Positions 26,114-34,398 are shown, counted from the first letter of the stretch. The stretch: DNA of 41,308 bases from Acidobacteriota bacterium (GCA_021780095.1 JAJXZK010000397.1:1-41308); one strand, 5' to 3'. Translations and numbers: made by a program. The notes: generated by a model not told the origin, from the sequence alone.

Positions 26114-28963
26114 ATGAGACTGATGACATCGAAAGCTGGCCAAACGCCGCAAACCCTCTCCAAGAAAGTTCTACTGCTGCCGCTGCTGCTGCTAAGCCTT
26201 AGCCTGTTCCCACCGAAAAGCCGAGGGCAGGAAGATTCTGGATCGACAGCGCAGCCAACGCCGGGAATTTACAATCCCGTCGCGAGTCCGAAGGCGGTGG
26301 TGATTCTTGGGCACGCCCGATTTACCGTCCTGACTCCGGAAATGATTCGGATGGAATGGTCCCCGGATGGAAAGTTTGAGGATCACGCGTCCTTTGTGTT
26401 TCTCAATCGTGACATGCCGGTACCACGCTTTACCCACACGGTAAAGAGTGGCGCGCACGGCCAGATGCTGACGCTGACTACGGATGCGTTGAAGCTGATC
26501 TACGACGCAACGCCGGCTGGGGACGGCAAGTTCACTGCGGAAGATTTGCAGGTGAATTTTCAGCTGGATGGAAAAGATGTCAAGTGGCATCCGGGAATGG
26601 CTTCAACGGGCAACCTCCAAGGAACAACGCGCACTCTGGATGGCGCGCGAGGCGATCAAACTGCGGAACCGATCGGCCAGGGACTCATCTCACGCGACGG
26701 GTGGGTGGTGGTGGACGATTCCAAACGACCGTTGTTCGACTCCACCGATTTTCAGTTCAACCAGGGAGAAAAAAGTCCGTGGCCATGGGTGATCCAACGA
26801 CCTGCCGGAGCCCGCCAGGATTGGTATTTCTTTGGATATGGCCATCACTACAAAGAAGCGCTGGGTGATTACGTGAAGGTGGCGGGACGAATTCCGTTGC
26901 CGCCGCGATTCGTGTTCGGCACGTGGTGGTCACGGTACTGGGATTATACGGACCAGGAACTCAACGACCTGGTTCAGGGATTCCACAAGAATGACACTCC
27001 GTTGAATGTTCTGGTGATCGATATGGGCTGGCACCCAACGTTTCAGCAGAGCTGGTGGAGTCAAGAGAAAGACCAATCTGGGCAACCCTTTGGTTGGACG
27101 GGATATAGCTGGAATAAACTTCTGTTTCCAGATCCGACGGCCTTCCTAAATCAAATCCATCAGCAAGGTTTGAAGGTCACGCTGAATCTGCATCCTGCCG
27201 GTGGTGTCGAGCCATGGGAAACGAGTTATCCGGCGATGGCGCGCGCGATGGGGATTGATCCGGCAACCAAGAAATATGTGCCGTTCGACATTACCAGCAG
27301 GAAATTTGTCGACAATTATTTCAACCTGGTGCTGCATCCGTTGGAGAAACAGGGCGTCAACTTCTGGTGGCTGGACTGGCAGCAGCAGAAGTACACAAAG
27401 ATTCCGGGCGTGAATCCGACGTTCTGGTTGGGCTACGTTTTCTTTACGGACCAGGCGCGCGAGGGAAAGCGGCCGCTGATGTTGAATCGCTGGGGCGGAC
27501 TGGGAGAGCATCGGTACCAGATCGGATTCTCCGGCGACACCATTTCCGTGTGGTCGTCGCTGGCGTTTCAGCCATGGTTTACGGCCACCGCAGCCAATGT
27601 AGGGTATGCCTACTGGAGTCATGACATCGGCGGTCATATGCCAGGCGCCGTCGATCCCGAGTTGTACACGCGGTGGGTGCAGTTTGGGGCCTTCGCGCCC
27701 GTCTTGCGAACCCATACGACCAAGAATCCGGAGGCAGAGCGGCGCATCTGGGCATATCCGGAGCCGTACTCCGGCATCATGCGGTCTACCTTCGATCTTC
27801 GCTATGCGTTAGTTCCCTACATCTACACAGAAGCCCGGCGCACCTACGACACGGGCGTAGCATTTTTGCGGCCGCTCTACTACAACTGGCCGGATGCGGC
27901 GGAGGCGTACGACTCAAAGAATGAATATCAGTTTGGCAAGGAGATGCTCGTGGCTCCGGTAGCGACTCCTGTCGATTCTGTCTCGCAATTGGCCACGGAG
28001 TCGATCTGGCTGCCGAAAGGGAAATGGATTGAGTGGGAGACCGGCAGACACTTTACGGGGCCGATTCGCGTGGAGCGCAAGTTTTCGATCTCGCAAATCC
28101 CCGTATATGTAACGGAAGGTGCGATTGTTCCATTGGCTCCGCCGATGAGCTACACCGGCCAGAAACCTGTGGACCCTTTGATCCTGACGGTGTTTCCGCA
28201 AGGCACTGGAAGCGCATCGCGGTACACGTTGTATGAGGATGCATCGCACAATCGCGCATACCGAGAGAACCAGGCGACATGGGCAACCATCCACGCGCAG
28301 CAGGACGGTGGAGACCTGACGGTGACCGTCGATCCGGTGCGCGGCAGCTATCCGGAAATGCTGCATGCGCGCGGGTATGAATTGCGATTGCCCGGAGACT
28401 GGCCGCCCAGTTCCGTTACGGCGAACGGGGCCGCATTGGAGTACACGATCAAGAAGGGCGTTCCAGGCTGGCATTTTGAAGGGAACACACTCACAACCGT
28501 CATCACTGTTCCGAGCATTCCCACAAGCCACGCGATGGTGATTCATGTGAATCGTCCGATGAATTTGATTCAACGACGCGCCGAGCTGGACGGGTTTGCG
28601 GGAAACATGACGCGGCTGCGCCAAGTGTATGACACGTTGAATAAAACCTTCCCGCTGGCCTGGTCGCCGGATTCGCTGGTGGACGTGATGCAGACCGGAG
28701 ACCGTCTGAGCTATCACCCGGAAACGGTTTCGGAAGAGTTGACGCACTTTCATGCGGAACTGCCGAAGGCGATTGCGGATGTGACCAAGATGAAGACGGC
28801 AATCACGCCCGCGGATCAGGAAAAGATTGCAAAGATTCTGGGAACAAATTGGCAGCATTCGATTGTCGCGCACCTGGCGACGTATCAAAGCGATGTCGCT
28901 TCAGGGATGGCCCAGATGCAGGATGTGACCACGTCTCCCAAAGACAAAGGTCGAACAAAGTAG
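26114..28963 (+). CDS. Secreted GH31 glycoside hydrolase (alpha-glucosidase/alpha-xylosidase type)
   Basis: A 949-residue exported retaining glycosidase. A signal peptide (VLLLPLLLLSLSLFPPKSRG) precedes an N-terminal beta-sandwich and the GH31 barrel: FGTWWSRYWDYTDQE, VLVIDMGWHPTF, FWWLDWQQ with nucleophile D421, LNRWGGLGEHRYQIGFSGDT with acid/base candidate D475, and YWSHDIGGHMPG. C-terminal beta domains end near residue 820. A further helical segment of about 130 residues (IQRRAELDGFAGNMTRLRQV onward) is not part of the usual GH31 layout. The start at 26114 follows AAGGA at 26099-26103; a frame extension to 26063 lacks support. GH31 members act on alpha-glucosides, alpha-xylosides or sulfoquinovosides; the W-x-D variant WLDWQQ does not settle which. 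The six-hairpin glycosidase starts 22 bases downstream. Confidence 0.88.
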   Translation: MRLMTSKAGQTPQTLSKKVLLLPLLLLSLSLFPPKSRGQEDSGSTAQPTPGIYNPVASPKAVVILGHARFTVLTPEMIRMEWSPDGKFEDHASFVFLNRDMPVPRFTHTVKSGAHGQMLTLTTDALKLIYDATPAGDGKFTAEDLQVNFQLDGKDVKWHPGMASTGNLQGTTRTLDGARGDQTAEPIGQGLISRDGWVVVDDSKRPLFDSTDFQFNQGEKSPWPWVIQRPAGARQDWYFFGYGHHYKEALGDYVKVAGRIPLPPRFVFGTWWSRYWDYTDQELNDLVQGFHKNDTPLNVLVIDMGWHPTFQQSWWSQEKDQSGQPFGWTGYSWNKLLFPDPTAFLNQIHQQGLKVTLNLHPAGGVEPWETSYPAMARAMGIDPATKKYVPFDITSRKFVDNYFNLVLHPLEKQGVNFWWLDWQQQKYTKIPGVNPTFWLGYVFFTDQAREGKRPLMLNRWGGLGEHRYQIGFSGDTISVWSSLAFQPWFTATAANVGYAYWSHDIGGHMPGAVDPELYTRWVQFGAFAPVLRTHTTKNPEAERRIWAYPEPYSGIMRSTFDLRYALVPYIYTEARRTYDTGVAFLRPLYYNWPDAAEAYDSKNEYQFGKEMLVAPVATPVDSVSQLATESIWLPKGKWIEWETGRHFTGPIRVERKFSISQIPVYVTEGAIVPLAPPMSYTGQKPVDPLILTVFPQGTGSASRYTLYEDASHNRAYRENQATWATIHAQQDGGDLTVTVDPVRGSYPEMLHARGYELRLPGDWPPSSVTANGAALEYTIKKGVPGWHFEGNTLTTVITVPSIPTSHAMVIHVNRPMNLIQRRAELDGFAGNMTRLRQVYDTLNKTFPLAWSPDSLVDVMQTGDRLSYHPETVSEELTHFHAELPKAIADVTKMKTAITPADQEKIAKILGTNWQHSIVAHLATYQSDVASGMAQMQDVTTSPKDKGRTK

Positions 28964-28985
28964 CTGAGGATTTCGTTTCCTGTCC

Positions 28986-31628
28986 ATGCGCCCAGCGTTC
29001 GGTCAAACGCGATCGGTAACTGCGCCACGCTCGGTTGGGAGAGCGGGCATGGTAATGCTGTGCCTGCTGGTGGGGATGACGTCCGAGGCCGCGTTGGCAG
29101 CCAGTCCGAGTGCTGCGATGGCCGTGGCGCCGGAATCTTTATCTCAAACGACCGATGCGGTCGCACCGCGGCGGTTTATTGCCGTCCATGGTCAGCGTGC
29201 GTTGTTGGACGGGTACGCTGCCGGCGGCCTTGAAGTCTGGGCCTATCCGGTGCAGCTGATCAAAAATTATGAAATTGGATTTCGTCCGCAGGGGGCGACT
29301 TCCGAAATACCGGGAGCAGCAATTCTTCGACGCATCGTCTATCGGCCCGACGAGATTACCCGCATCTATATTGGCCCAAATTTTATCGTGAGAGAAAAAC
29401 TGTTTGTGCCGCTAAAGGTGCCGGGCGCCATTGTCGCCTACAGCGTGGAGAGCCAGAATCCGGTAGATATTGTGGTGCATTTTGTGCCGGTGTTGAACCT
29501 GATGTGGCCGGCTGGGATCGGAGGTCAGGACGTCAACTGGAGCGCGGCGGCGGGGGGATATTTGCTGACAGAGCAGACGCATCGGTTCTCTGCGGTGATC
29601 GGCTCCACATCGATTGTGGCACATGACGAGATCTTCAACCGGGCAAGTTCGGGCGGGACTCCGCAAGGCATGGCATTTACCCTTCGACCGACGGGCGGTG
29701 ACAGAATTCGAACAGCGTCCGTCGTGGTGGCGTCCGGAGATGCGAACTCGACAAGCCTGAACACTGTGGTGAAAACGCTGACGGACACCCGCGAGCAACT
29801 GGAAAAAGAATCCGACCAACAGTACGCCGATCTGCGATTGAACGAAATGCAGATTGAAACTCCGGATGCGAGTCTCAACCGAGATTTGGCGTGGGCGGAG
29901 GTTGCGCTGGATCAGGCATGGGTATGCAATCCTTATCTCGGCTGCGGGTTGGTGGCCGGGTATGGGCCATCGCGAGGAGCGCGGCGGCCACAGTATGCGT
30001 GGTTCTTTGCGGGAGACGCCATGGTTGCGGTTCAGGCCCTGTTGAGCGCAGGCGAATACGATCGAGCGCGCGCGGCGTTGGACTTTATCGCGAAATATCA
30101 GGACCCAAAAACGGGGATGATGTGGCATGAGATGTCACAAAGTGCCGGCCTGATTGATTGGGTCGGAAAATATCCGTACATGTTTGTCCATGTAGATATC
30201 AGTTTCCAATATCTAAATACGGTGGCGGCATATGTTGCCACGAGTGGAGATAAAAGATTTCTGCAGGATCACTGGAACTCCCTGCAGGCGGCATACCGTT
30301 ACTGTCAATCATTGATCGATCCGCAGGATGGATTGCCGCATATCCCCGCAGGCAAGGAGGGAGGCGATGAGCAGGACCGCATGAGCGACGAGTTGACGCT
30401 TTCCGCCAGCTGGGTGGAAGCGGCGAATTCTTTCTGGGAAATGGCGACATGGATGGGCGATACGAGCGGCGCGGCGGAGGCTAGAAAGGCCAGCGAACAA
30501 GCTCGCGCGTCCGCTGCGAAACGATATTGGGATCCAAAGGAAAACTTCTGGATCGATGGATATTCACCCACGGGCAAAGAAATTCTGAATCGCAGTAGCA
30601 GCGGGGATGCCGTGATCGCGCAACATCTTTTCAGCGAGGCAAAAGAGCAGTCTTTGCTGGACGAATTAGCCTCGCCAAATTTTCAGGCCGACTGGGGAAC
30701 GCGCAGCACGTCGACAGCCTCCGGCGTGTTCGATCCGGACTCGTATGCGAAGGGCAGCGTTTGGGCGGTCGGCACGGCAGCGGCCGCGACGGCATTTTGG
30801 GATGGCCATCGACCCGCCACGGCGTTTGCGATCTGGAGCGGACTGGTTCCGTGGTGCTCCCTCGATTCGCTGGGGCACATGGATGAGGTGCTGGCGGGCG
30901 ATTATTATCACGAGCAAACAGAATCGGTGCCGGAGCAAACCTGGTCCTCTGCGTCATTTTTCGATACGGCTGTGCGCGGACTGCTTGGGTTGCAGGTTGA
31001 CGGCGTGGCGCGGCAGGTTGTGTTTGTTCCACATATACCGGCCGACTGGAATACTGCGGCAGTGCGAAATATTCAACTACCGAGGGCGAAGCTTGATTTC
31101 GTGTGGGCACATACGAGCGAAGGTTCTTCACTGGAAGCCGTCAACAGCGGCGAACCCATTCATCTGATCTATAGTCCGGAGATACCTCTGGGCTCTACGC
31201 TGAAGGGTGCACGCTTGAATGGAAAGCCGATTCATGCGCGACTGGAAGAGCATCCTGAGGATGCGCATGCCTTGATCGATGTTGAGTTGACTCATGGAAC
31301 TTCGCATTTCACGCTGGAATATTCGGGTGGAGTTTCTCTGATGCTGCCGCATGAGCAACCGCTGATTGGCGACTCCAGCCGCACGATGAAGTTGATTGGG
31401 GTACGGCTAAACGGTTCAACATACACGATCGACTCACAGGTCGATTCTTCGCAAAGTTCAAGCTTTCAATTGCGAACCGACCGCAAGATAATTGCCGTTC
31501 ACGGTGCAGCATGGAATCTGCTAACAGCGGATACGTATAACCTCACCGTGCCAGTGTCTAAGACGTCGAAACTGTCGCACAGCTATCAAGCGGCGCAGGT
31601 TGTCGTGGACCTTGGGCCGCCGCGCTAA
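28986..31628 (+). CDS. Secreted six-hairpin glycosidase (amylo-alpha-1,6-glucosidase/GDE-like)
   Basis: An 880-residue exported protein. The first 40 residues look like a signal peptide (basic region, then MVMLCLLVGMTSEAALA). Residues 60-290 form an N-terminal beta domain, and about 295-700 an (alpha/alpha)6 barrel typical of glycogen-debranching-like and GH63/GH15-type clan members: NRDLAWAEVALDQAWVC, YAWFFAGDAMVAVQALL, DPKTGMMWHEMSQSAG, ISFQYLNTVAAYV, and SVPEQTWSSASFFDTAVRGL. C-terminal beta strands complete it. The exact GH family is not certain. The ATG at 28986 has only a weak, distant ribosome binding site; ATG at 29049 has GGGAG close upstream but would lose the basic N-region. It follows the GH31 gene by 22 bases, so the two enzymes are probably made together. 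Confidence 0.8.
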   Translation: MRPAFGQTRSVTAPRSVGRAGMVMLCLLVGMTSEAALAASPSAAMAVAPESLSQTTDAVAPRRFIAVHGQRALLDGYAAGGLEVWAYPVQLIKNYEIGFRPQGATSEIPGAAILRRIVYRPDEITRIYIGPNFIVREKLFVPLKVPGAIVAYSVESQNPVDIVVHFVPVLNLMWPAGIGGQDVNWSAAAGGYLLTEQTHRFSAVIGSTSIVAHDEIFNRASSGGTPQGMAFTLRPTGGDRIRTASVVVASGDANSTSLNTVVKTLTDTREQLEKESDQQYADLRLNEMQIETPDASLNRDLAWAEVALDQAWVCNPYLGCGLVAGYGPSRGARRPQYAWFFAGDAMVAVQALLSAGEYDRARAALDFIAKYQDPKTGMMWHEMSQSAGLIDWVGKYPYMFVHVDISFQYLNTVAAYVATSGDKRFLQDHWNSLQAAYRYCQSLIDPQDGLPHIPAGKEGGDEQDRMSDELTLSASWVEAANSFWEMATWMGDTSGAAEARKASEQARASAAKRYWDPKENFWIDGYSPTGKEILNRSSSGDAVIAQHLFSEAKEQSLLDELASPNFQADWGTRSTSTASGVFDPDSYAKGSVWAVGTAAAATAFWDGHRPATAFAIWSGLVPWCSLDSLGHMDEVLAGDYYHEQTESVPEQTWSSASFFDTAVRGLLGLQVDGVARQVVFVPHIPADWNTAAVRNIQLPRAKLDFVWAHTSEGSSLEAVNSGEPIHLIYSPEIPLGSTLKGARLNGKPIHARLEEHPEDAHALIDVELTHGTSHFTLEYSGGVSLMLPHEQPLIGDSSRTMKLIGVRLNGSTYTIDSQVDSSQSSSFQLRTDRKIIAVHGAAWNLLTADTYNLTVPVSKTSKLSHSYQAAQVVVDLGPPR

Positions 31629-31903
31629 CGCTTCGTTATTGGCGAAACAATTGTGACCCAACGACGACTCACAGTCGGATCGCTTGCATTATCGGAAGCA
31701 GTCGCTACGGCCTCGAGCGTATATTGCCCGGTATGGCCGGGTGCGTGAACCCTCATGCCAGAGCCGAGAAAGATCGCAGCGCCATCGCCGGAATAGAAAA
31801 TATGCGCCGGGTTCAGAAAAAGAGCTTGTGCCTGGAAGGGTGTGCGGTTAGGGGCACGACTTAAATCGCCCCGGCTGCGGATGCTTCGGCAATCTGCTGG
31901 CAA
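31625..31903 (-). CDS. Possible small hypothetical protein or gene remnant
   Basis: A 92-codon frame whose TAG stop overlaps the stop of the six-hairpin glycosidase gene and whose 5' end overlaps the end of the CaiB-type gene by 43 bases. The C-terminal part (GQYTLEAVATASDNASDP, then SRRWVTIV) has the alternating pattern of an edge strand pair in an Ig-like or PKD-like domain, but there is no signal peptide and no clear ribosome binding site. It may be the decayed end of a secreted protein gene, or simply a chance frame. Besides this, the 232 bases between 31629 and 31860 show nothing recognisable. Confidence 0.3.
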   Translation of the reverse strand: MPADCRSIRSRGDLSRAPNRTPFQAQALFLNPAHIFYSGDGAAIFLGSGMRVHAPGHTGQYTLEAVATASDNASDPTVSRRWVTIVSPITKR

Positions 31904-33057
31904 GAGAAGCCCAGGCTCGCCAGCAACTCTTCGTTGTGTTCCCCAAGCAACGGCGGGGGCAGTCGATAGGAAACAGGTGTCCCAGAGAGTCGTACGGGAT
32001 TCGCAATACTTTTCGCGGCGCGCAGTTCCGGGTGCTCAAACTCAACAATCAATTTTCTTTCCAGAACCTGCCGATCGCAAAAAGCCTCATCGACGTTCTT
32101 CACCATGGCCGCTGGAATTCCGGCTTCAGCGAAGCGACCAACCCATTCTTCCGCCGGTTTCGCACTCAAGAGCTGCTGCAGCAGGTGGATGAGTGTGGTG
32201 CGGTGTTCAATGCGAAGCTGGTTGGAAGCATAGTGCGGATCGCGGCCGAGACCCTCCTCAATTCCAAGAACTCTTGTGAACTTCAGCCAGAGCGGTTCCG
32301 TGCCGATGCCGACGACGAAGTGACGATGATCGGCGCCGCGAAATAACTGATAGGGAACAATACTTGGGTGGGCATTTCCCCAGCGTTGCGGCAATGCGCC
32401 AGCGTTCAGAAAGTTGCTGCCGATATTAGCCAGCAGTGTCAGTTGTGAATCGAAGAGGGCCATATCCAGAAGCTGACCTCGCCCCGACTTTTCTCGCGCA
32501 AAGAGCGCAGCAAAAATGCCAAGCGCAGAATATAGGCCGCATATCAGGTCGGCCAGGGCGACCGGATAGCGAATGGGTTCGCCTTCGGGCTCGCCGGTGA
32601 AGCTCATGATTCCGCTTTCCGCCTGCGCAATGATGTCGTAACCTGCGAGGCCAGCCTTCGGACCGAAGAGCCCATAACCGGATATTGCGCAATAAATCAG
32701 TCGCGGAAGGCGAGCACAGAGCGCTTCCGGATCCAGCGAATTTCGTTTCAGGGAATCGAGCTTTGGCTGGTTGATCAGGAATACATCTGCGGTCTGCAAC
32801 AATCGACGCATCACATCCCGGCCAAACGGATGGTCAAGATCGAGAGTGAGGGACCGCTTGTTGCGGTTGGCGGCGAGGAAGTAAGCGGACTGTGGGCCGC
32901 AGAATGGAGGCCCCCATCCTCGAGATTGATCGCCAACTTTCTTGCGTTCCACTTTGATGACGTCGGCGCCGAAGTCTCCGAGCATCATGGCACAATACGG
33001 TCCGGCCAGTGCCTCGGTGACTTCGACGACGCGAATAGAGTCTAAAACCGGCTGCAT
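31861..33057 (-). CDS. CaiB/BaiF family (class III) CoA-transferase
   Basis: A 398-residue family III acyl-CoA transferase, which moves CoA between carboxylic acids through an aspartyl-CoA thioester. Seen: RVVEVTEALAGPYCAMMLGDFGADVIKVE as two adjoining N-terminal stretches, SLTLDLDHPFGRDVMRRLL, the ISGYGLFGP loop, GYDIIAQAESGIMSFTGEPEG, and LLDMALFDSQ; the aspartate of the AGYD segment lies where the catalytic Asp is expected. The start at 33057 is fixed by the conserved N-terminus; the open frame extends 55 residues further without homology. The substrate is unknown. There is no obvious partner gene beside it, but acyl-CoA metabolism elsewhere in the window is a general link. It diverges from the fluoride operon. 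Confidence 0.9.
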   Translation of the reverse strand: MQPVLDSIRVVEVTEALAGPYCAMMLGDFGADVIKVERKKVGDQSRGWGPPFCGPQSAYFLAANRNKRSLTLDLDHPFGRDVMRRLLQTADVFLINQPKLDSLKRNSLDPEALCARLPRLIYCAISGYGLFGPKAGLAGYDIIAQAESGIMSFTGEPEGEPIRYPVALADLICGLYSALGIFAALFAREKSGRGQLLDMALFDSQLTLLANIGSNFLNAGALPQRWGNAHPSIVPYQLFRGADHRHFVVGIGTEPLWLKFTRVLGIEEGLGRDPHYASNQLRIEHRTTLIHLLQQLLSAKPAEEWVGRFAEAGIPAAMVKNVDEAFCDRQVLERKLIVEFEHPELRAAKSIANPVRLSGTPVSYRLPPPLLGEHNEELLASLGFSCQQIAEASAAGAI

Positions 33058-33141
33058 CACCGTTGAGTGTATAGCAGCGCATCGTTGGAACCGAGGACGC
33101 CGCCATCGCACGCCAGGGGTGGTACAGCGGATTCCCCGTCG

Positions 33142-33170
33142 TTGACAGTGAGGCGTGAATGGAATAAAAA
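33142..33170 (+). promoter_or_regulatory. Promoter of the fluoride operon
   Basis: TTGACA at 33142-33147 is a perfect -35 hexamer and TAAAAA at 33165-33170 follows after 17 bases. Transcription would start near 33177, a few bases before the first aptamer stem, which is the arrangement expected for a riboswitch leader. Confidence 0.65.
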
Positions 33171-33182
33171 AAAGAGTGTTGG

Positions 33183-33250
33183 TTAGGTGAAGGAGTTCAC
33201 CTTTAACCGCTGTCCAATCCAATAGGCCGGACAGATGATAACTCCTGACA
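33183..33250 (+). promoter_or_regulatory. Fluoride riboswitch (crcB motif) aptamer
   Basis: The leader matches the fluoride aptamer layout. Stem 1 is AGGTG/CACCT (33185-33189 with 33198-33202) closing an 8-base loop AAGGAGTT. The linker TTTAACCGC carries the conserved AACCGC. Stem 2 is CTGTCC/GGACAG (33210-33215 with 33229-33234), followed by AGATGATAACTCCTGAC, which resembles the conserved 3' segment GATGA(N)NCCTAC. The diagnostic pseudoknot is present: loop bases GGAGTT (33192-33197) pair with AACTCC (33240-33245), six base pairs. The canonical U in GAUGG is A here and the 3' end has CCTGAC, so it is a variant. The operon downstream encodes the CrcB/Fluc fluoride channel, the usual gene under this riboswitch, which strongly supports the call. 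Confidence 0.85.
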
Positions 33251-33272
33251 GGGAAGCCTGTTGCGGAGTTGT
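33238..33272 (+). promoter_or_regulatory. Expression platform: hairpin competing with the riboswitch pseudoknot
   Basis: AACTCC (33240-33245), the strand used in the pseudoknot, can instead pair with GGAGTT at 33265-33270; with the inner stem ACAGG/CCTGT (33248-33252 with 33257-33261, loop GAAG) this makes a stable hairpin. GGAGTT at 33265 repeats the loop sequence at 33192, so one strand has two exclusive partners. With fluoride bound, the pseudoknot would form and free the GGAG at 33265; without it, GGAG is hidden. No T-run follows the hairpin, so control of ribosome access fits better than an intrinsic terminator. Confidence 0.6.
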
Positions 33273-33278
33273 ATCCCG

Positions 33279-33326
33279 GTGCGATCCCTGAATTTACAAA
33301 GCAAATTGGAGTTCATGGATCCATGA
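33279..33326 (+). CDS. Possible leader peptide coupling the riboswitch to the first gene
   Basis: A 15-codon frame from GTG 33279 to TGA 33324-33326 (MRSLNLQSKLEFMDP). It begins 10 bases after the GGAG that the switch hairpin hides, and its stop overlaps the ATG of the next gene in an ATGA arrangement. This would let the riboswitch control the 184-residue gene by translational coupling. There is no conservation evidence and GTG is a weak start, so this is a hypothesis. Confidence 0.3.
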   Translation: MRSLNLQSKLEFMDP

Positions 33327-33877
33327 AGCATGCATGGGTTCTCTCGCCCGATCCGGCGATGAGACGACAGCCTGGACAATTAAACGAGCCCCAGCAGCGA
33401 CACCTTCGAGTGTCCTGCCAATATGTCGACAGACTTCTGAGCGATATCGAGAGCGTTCTGCACGCCGCCGCTTCGAAGTCGCCATTTCCGCGTTATTTTG
33501 TGGACATTACACCCGTGCAGTCGGCGGCGATCGCGGAGCATATCCGCCGCATGCGCTTGCAGTTAGTCCGTACGCTTGCATGGCAGCATATGGAACTGCA
33601 GCCGCCGGAAATCCCAGCCACGCGAGCAGTTTCGACAGACCTTTCCTTCATCGAGATCGCGATTGAAGAGATGAAACCGATTCACATGCTTGGCTATGAC
33701 GTCGTGCCGGAGGATGCAGCCGGCGAACTCAACGGAGTGATCGACGAACTTCGCTCCCTGGTGGAAGGCATGCAACGCTACGTGCGCGAGGAGTTGGGGG
33801 CAACGTCGATTCCGCTGGTGAAGTTGAAGGCGATGCGGCTCGGCGAACAAATTGGGAGGCGGACTAGAACTGCATGA
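33323..33877 (+). CDS. Unknown protein, first gene of the fluoride operon
   Basis: A 184-residue protein I do not recognise. ATG at 33323 is chosen; TTGGAG at 33306-33311 is a rather distant ribosome binding site, and a TTG at 33269 would add 18 residues. The sequence is soluble, without signal peptide or membrane helix, and mostly helical: RHLRVSCQYVDRLLSDIESV, AIAEHIRRMRLQLVRTLAWQ, DLSFIEIAIEEMKPIHMLGY and ELNGVIDELRSLVEGMQRYV suggest a helical bundle. There are few cysteines and no metal-binding motif. It lies directly behind the fluoride riboswitch and 31 bases before crcB, so expression under fluoride stress is expected. Function is not known; a role in fluoride tolerance is inferred only from position. 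Confidence 0.8.
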   Translation: MKHAWVLSPDPAMRRQPGQLNEPQQRHLRVSCQYVDRLLSDIESVLHAAASKSPFPRYFVDITPVQSAAIAEHIRRMRLQLVRTLAWQHMELQPPEIPATRAVSTDLSFIEIAIEEMKPIHMLGYDVVPEDAAGELNGVIDELRSLVEGMQRYVREELGATSIPLVKLKAMRLGEQIGRRTRTA

Positions 33878-33908
33878 AAGAGCGAACGCACGGACAGGGA
33901 GGCTGAGC

Positions 33909-34286
33909 TTGTCGAAATACTTGTATATCGCGATTGGCGGGGCGCTGGGCTCCATCGCCAGATTCTGGGTGGATTCCACAATTGCCAACCGGCTGGGAAC
34001 GCGGTTTCCTTACGGAACGTTTTTCATCAACATGTCTGCTTGTTTGTTGATTGGCTTCTCGCTCACACTCCTTACGCGACGGACGGGATTGAATCCGGCG
34101 TGGAGATTTCTGGTGCCCATCGGCTTTCTCGGCGCTTACAGTACATTTTCTTCGTATGAATGGGAGACATTCGCCACCCTTCGGAGTGGAGATTTCTCCT
34201 CGGCTGCACTCTACGCTTTCAGCAGCATTCTGCTAGGACTGGTAGCGGTTGGATGCGGAGTCTATCTCGCGGATGTAATCTCGTGA
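33909..34286 (+). CDS. crcB: Fluoride ion channel CrcB/FluC
   Basis: A 125-residue four-helix membrane protein that exports fluoride as a dual-topology dimer. Conserved elements: GGALGSIARFWVD at the first helix, FPYGTFFINMSACLLIGF with the pore asparagine, and GAYSTFSSYEWET, the phenylalanine-box/polar-track segment, then a last hydrophobic helix (SSILLGLVAVGCGVYLA). TTG at 33909 is the chosen start: GGGAGG at 33897-33902 lies 6 bases upstream and gives the usual family length (about 125); the frame extends upstream to 33852 inside the preceding gene without homology. NMSA replaces the more common NxxG context after the pore asparagine. Expression is probably under the fluoride riboswitch at 33183. 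Confidence 0.92.
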   Translation: MSKYLYIAIGGALGSIARFWVDSTIANRLGTRFPYGTFFINMSACLLIGFSLTLLTRRTGLNPAWRFLVPIGFLGAYSTFSSYEWETFATLRSGDFSSAALYAFSSILLGLVAVGCGVYLADVIS

Positions 34287-34398
34287 GGAGAAATCGTCGC
34301 CGTATCGCTGAGACGCGAGGTTAGTACAGACACCAGCGGTGCTTGTGTTTGTAATTAGGATTGAATTGCGGCATCGAGTTCACGGATAGGGAGGACAC

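Noticed and set aside
33238..33272. Intrinsic terminator at the leader hairpin
   Set aside because: The stem is stable, but the bases after it (GTATCCCGG) contain no T-run, so it is described as a competing hairpin.
33250..33300. Cobalamin-riboswitch-like look of the leader before 33323
   Set aside because: There is no B12 box and the stems and pseudoknot match the fluoride aptamer instead; crcB downstream agrees with fluoride.
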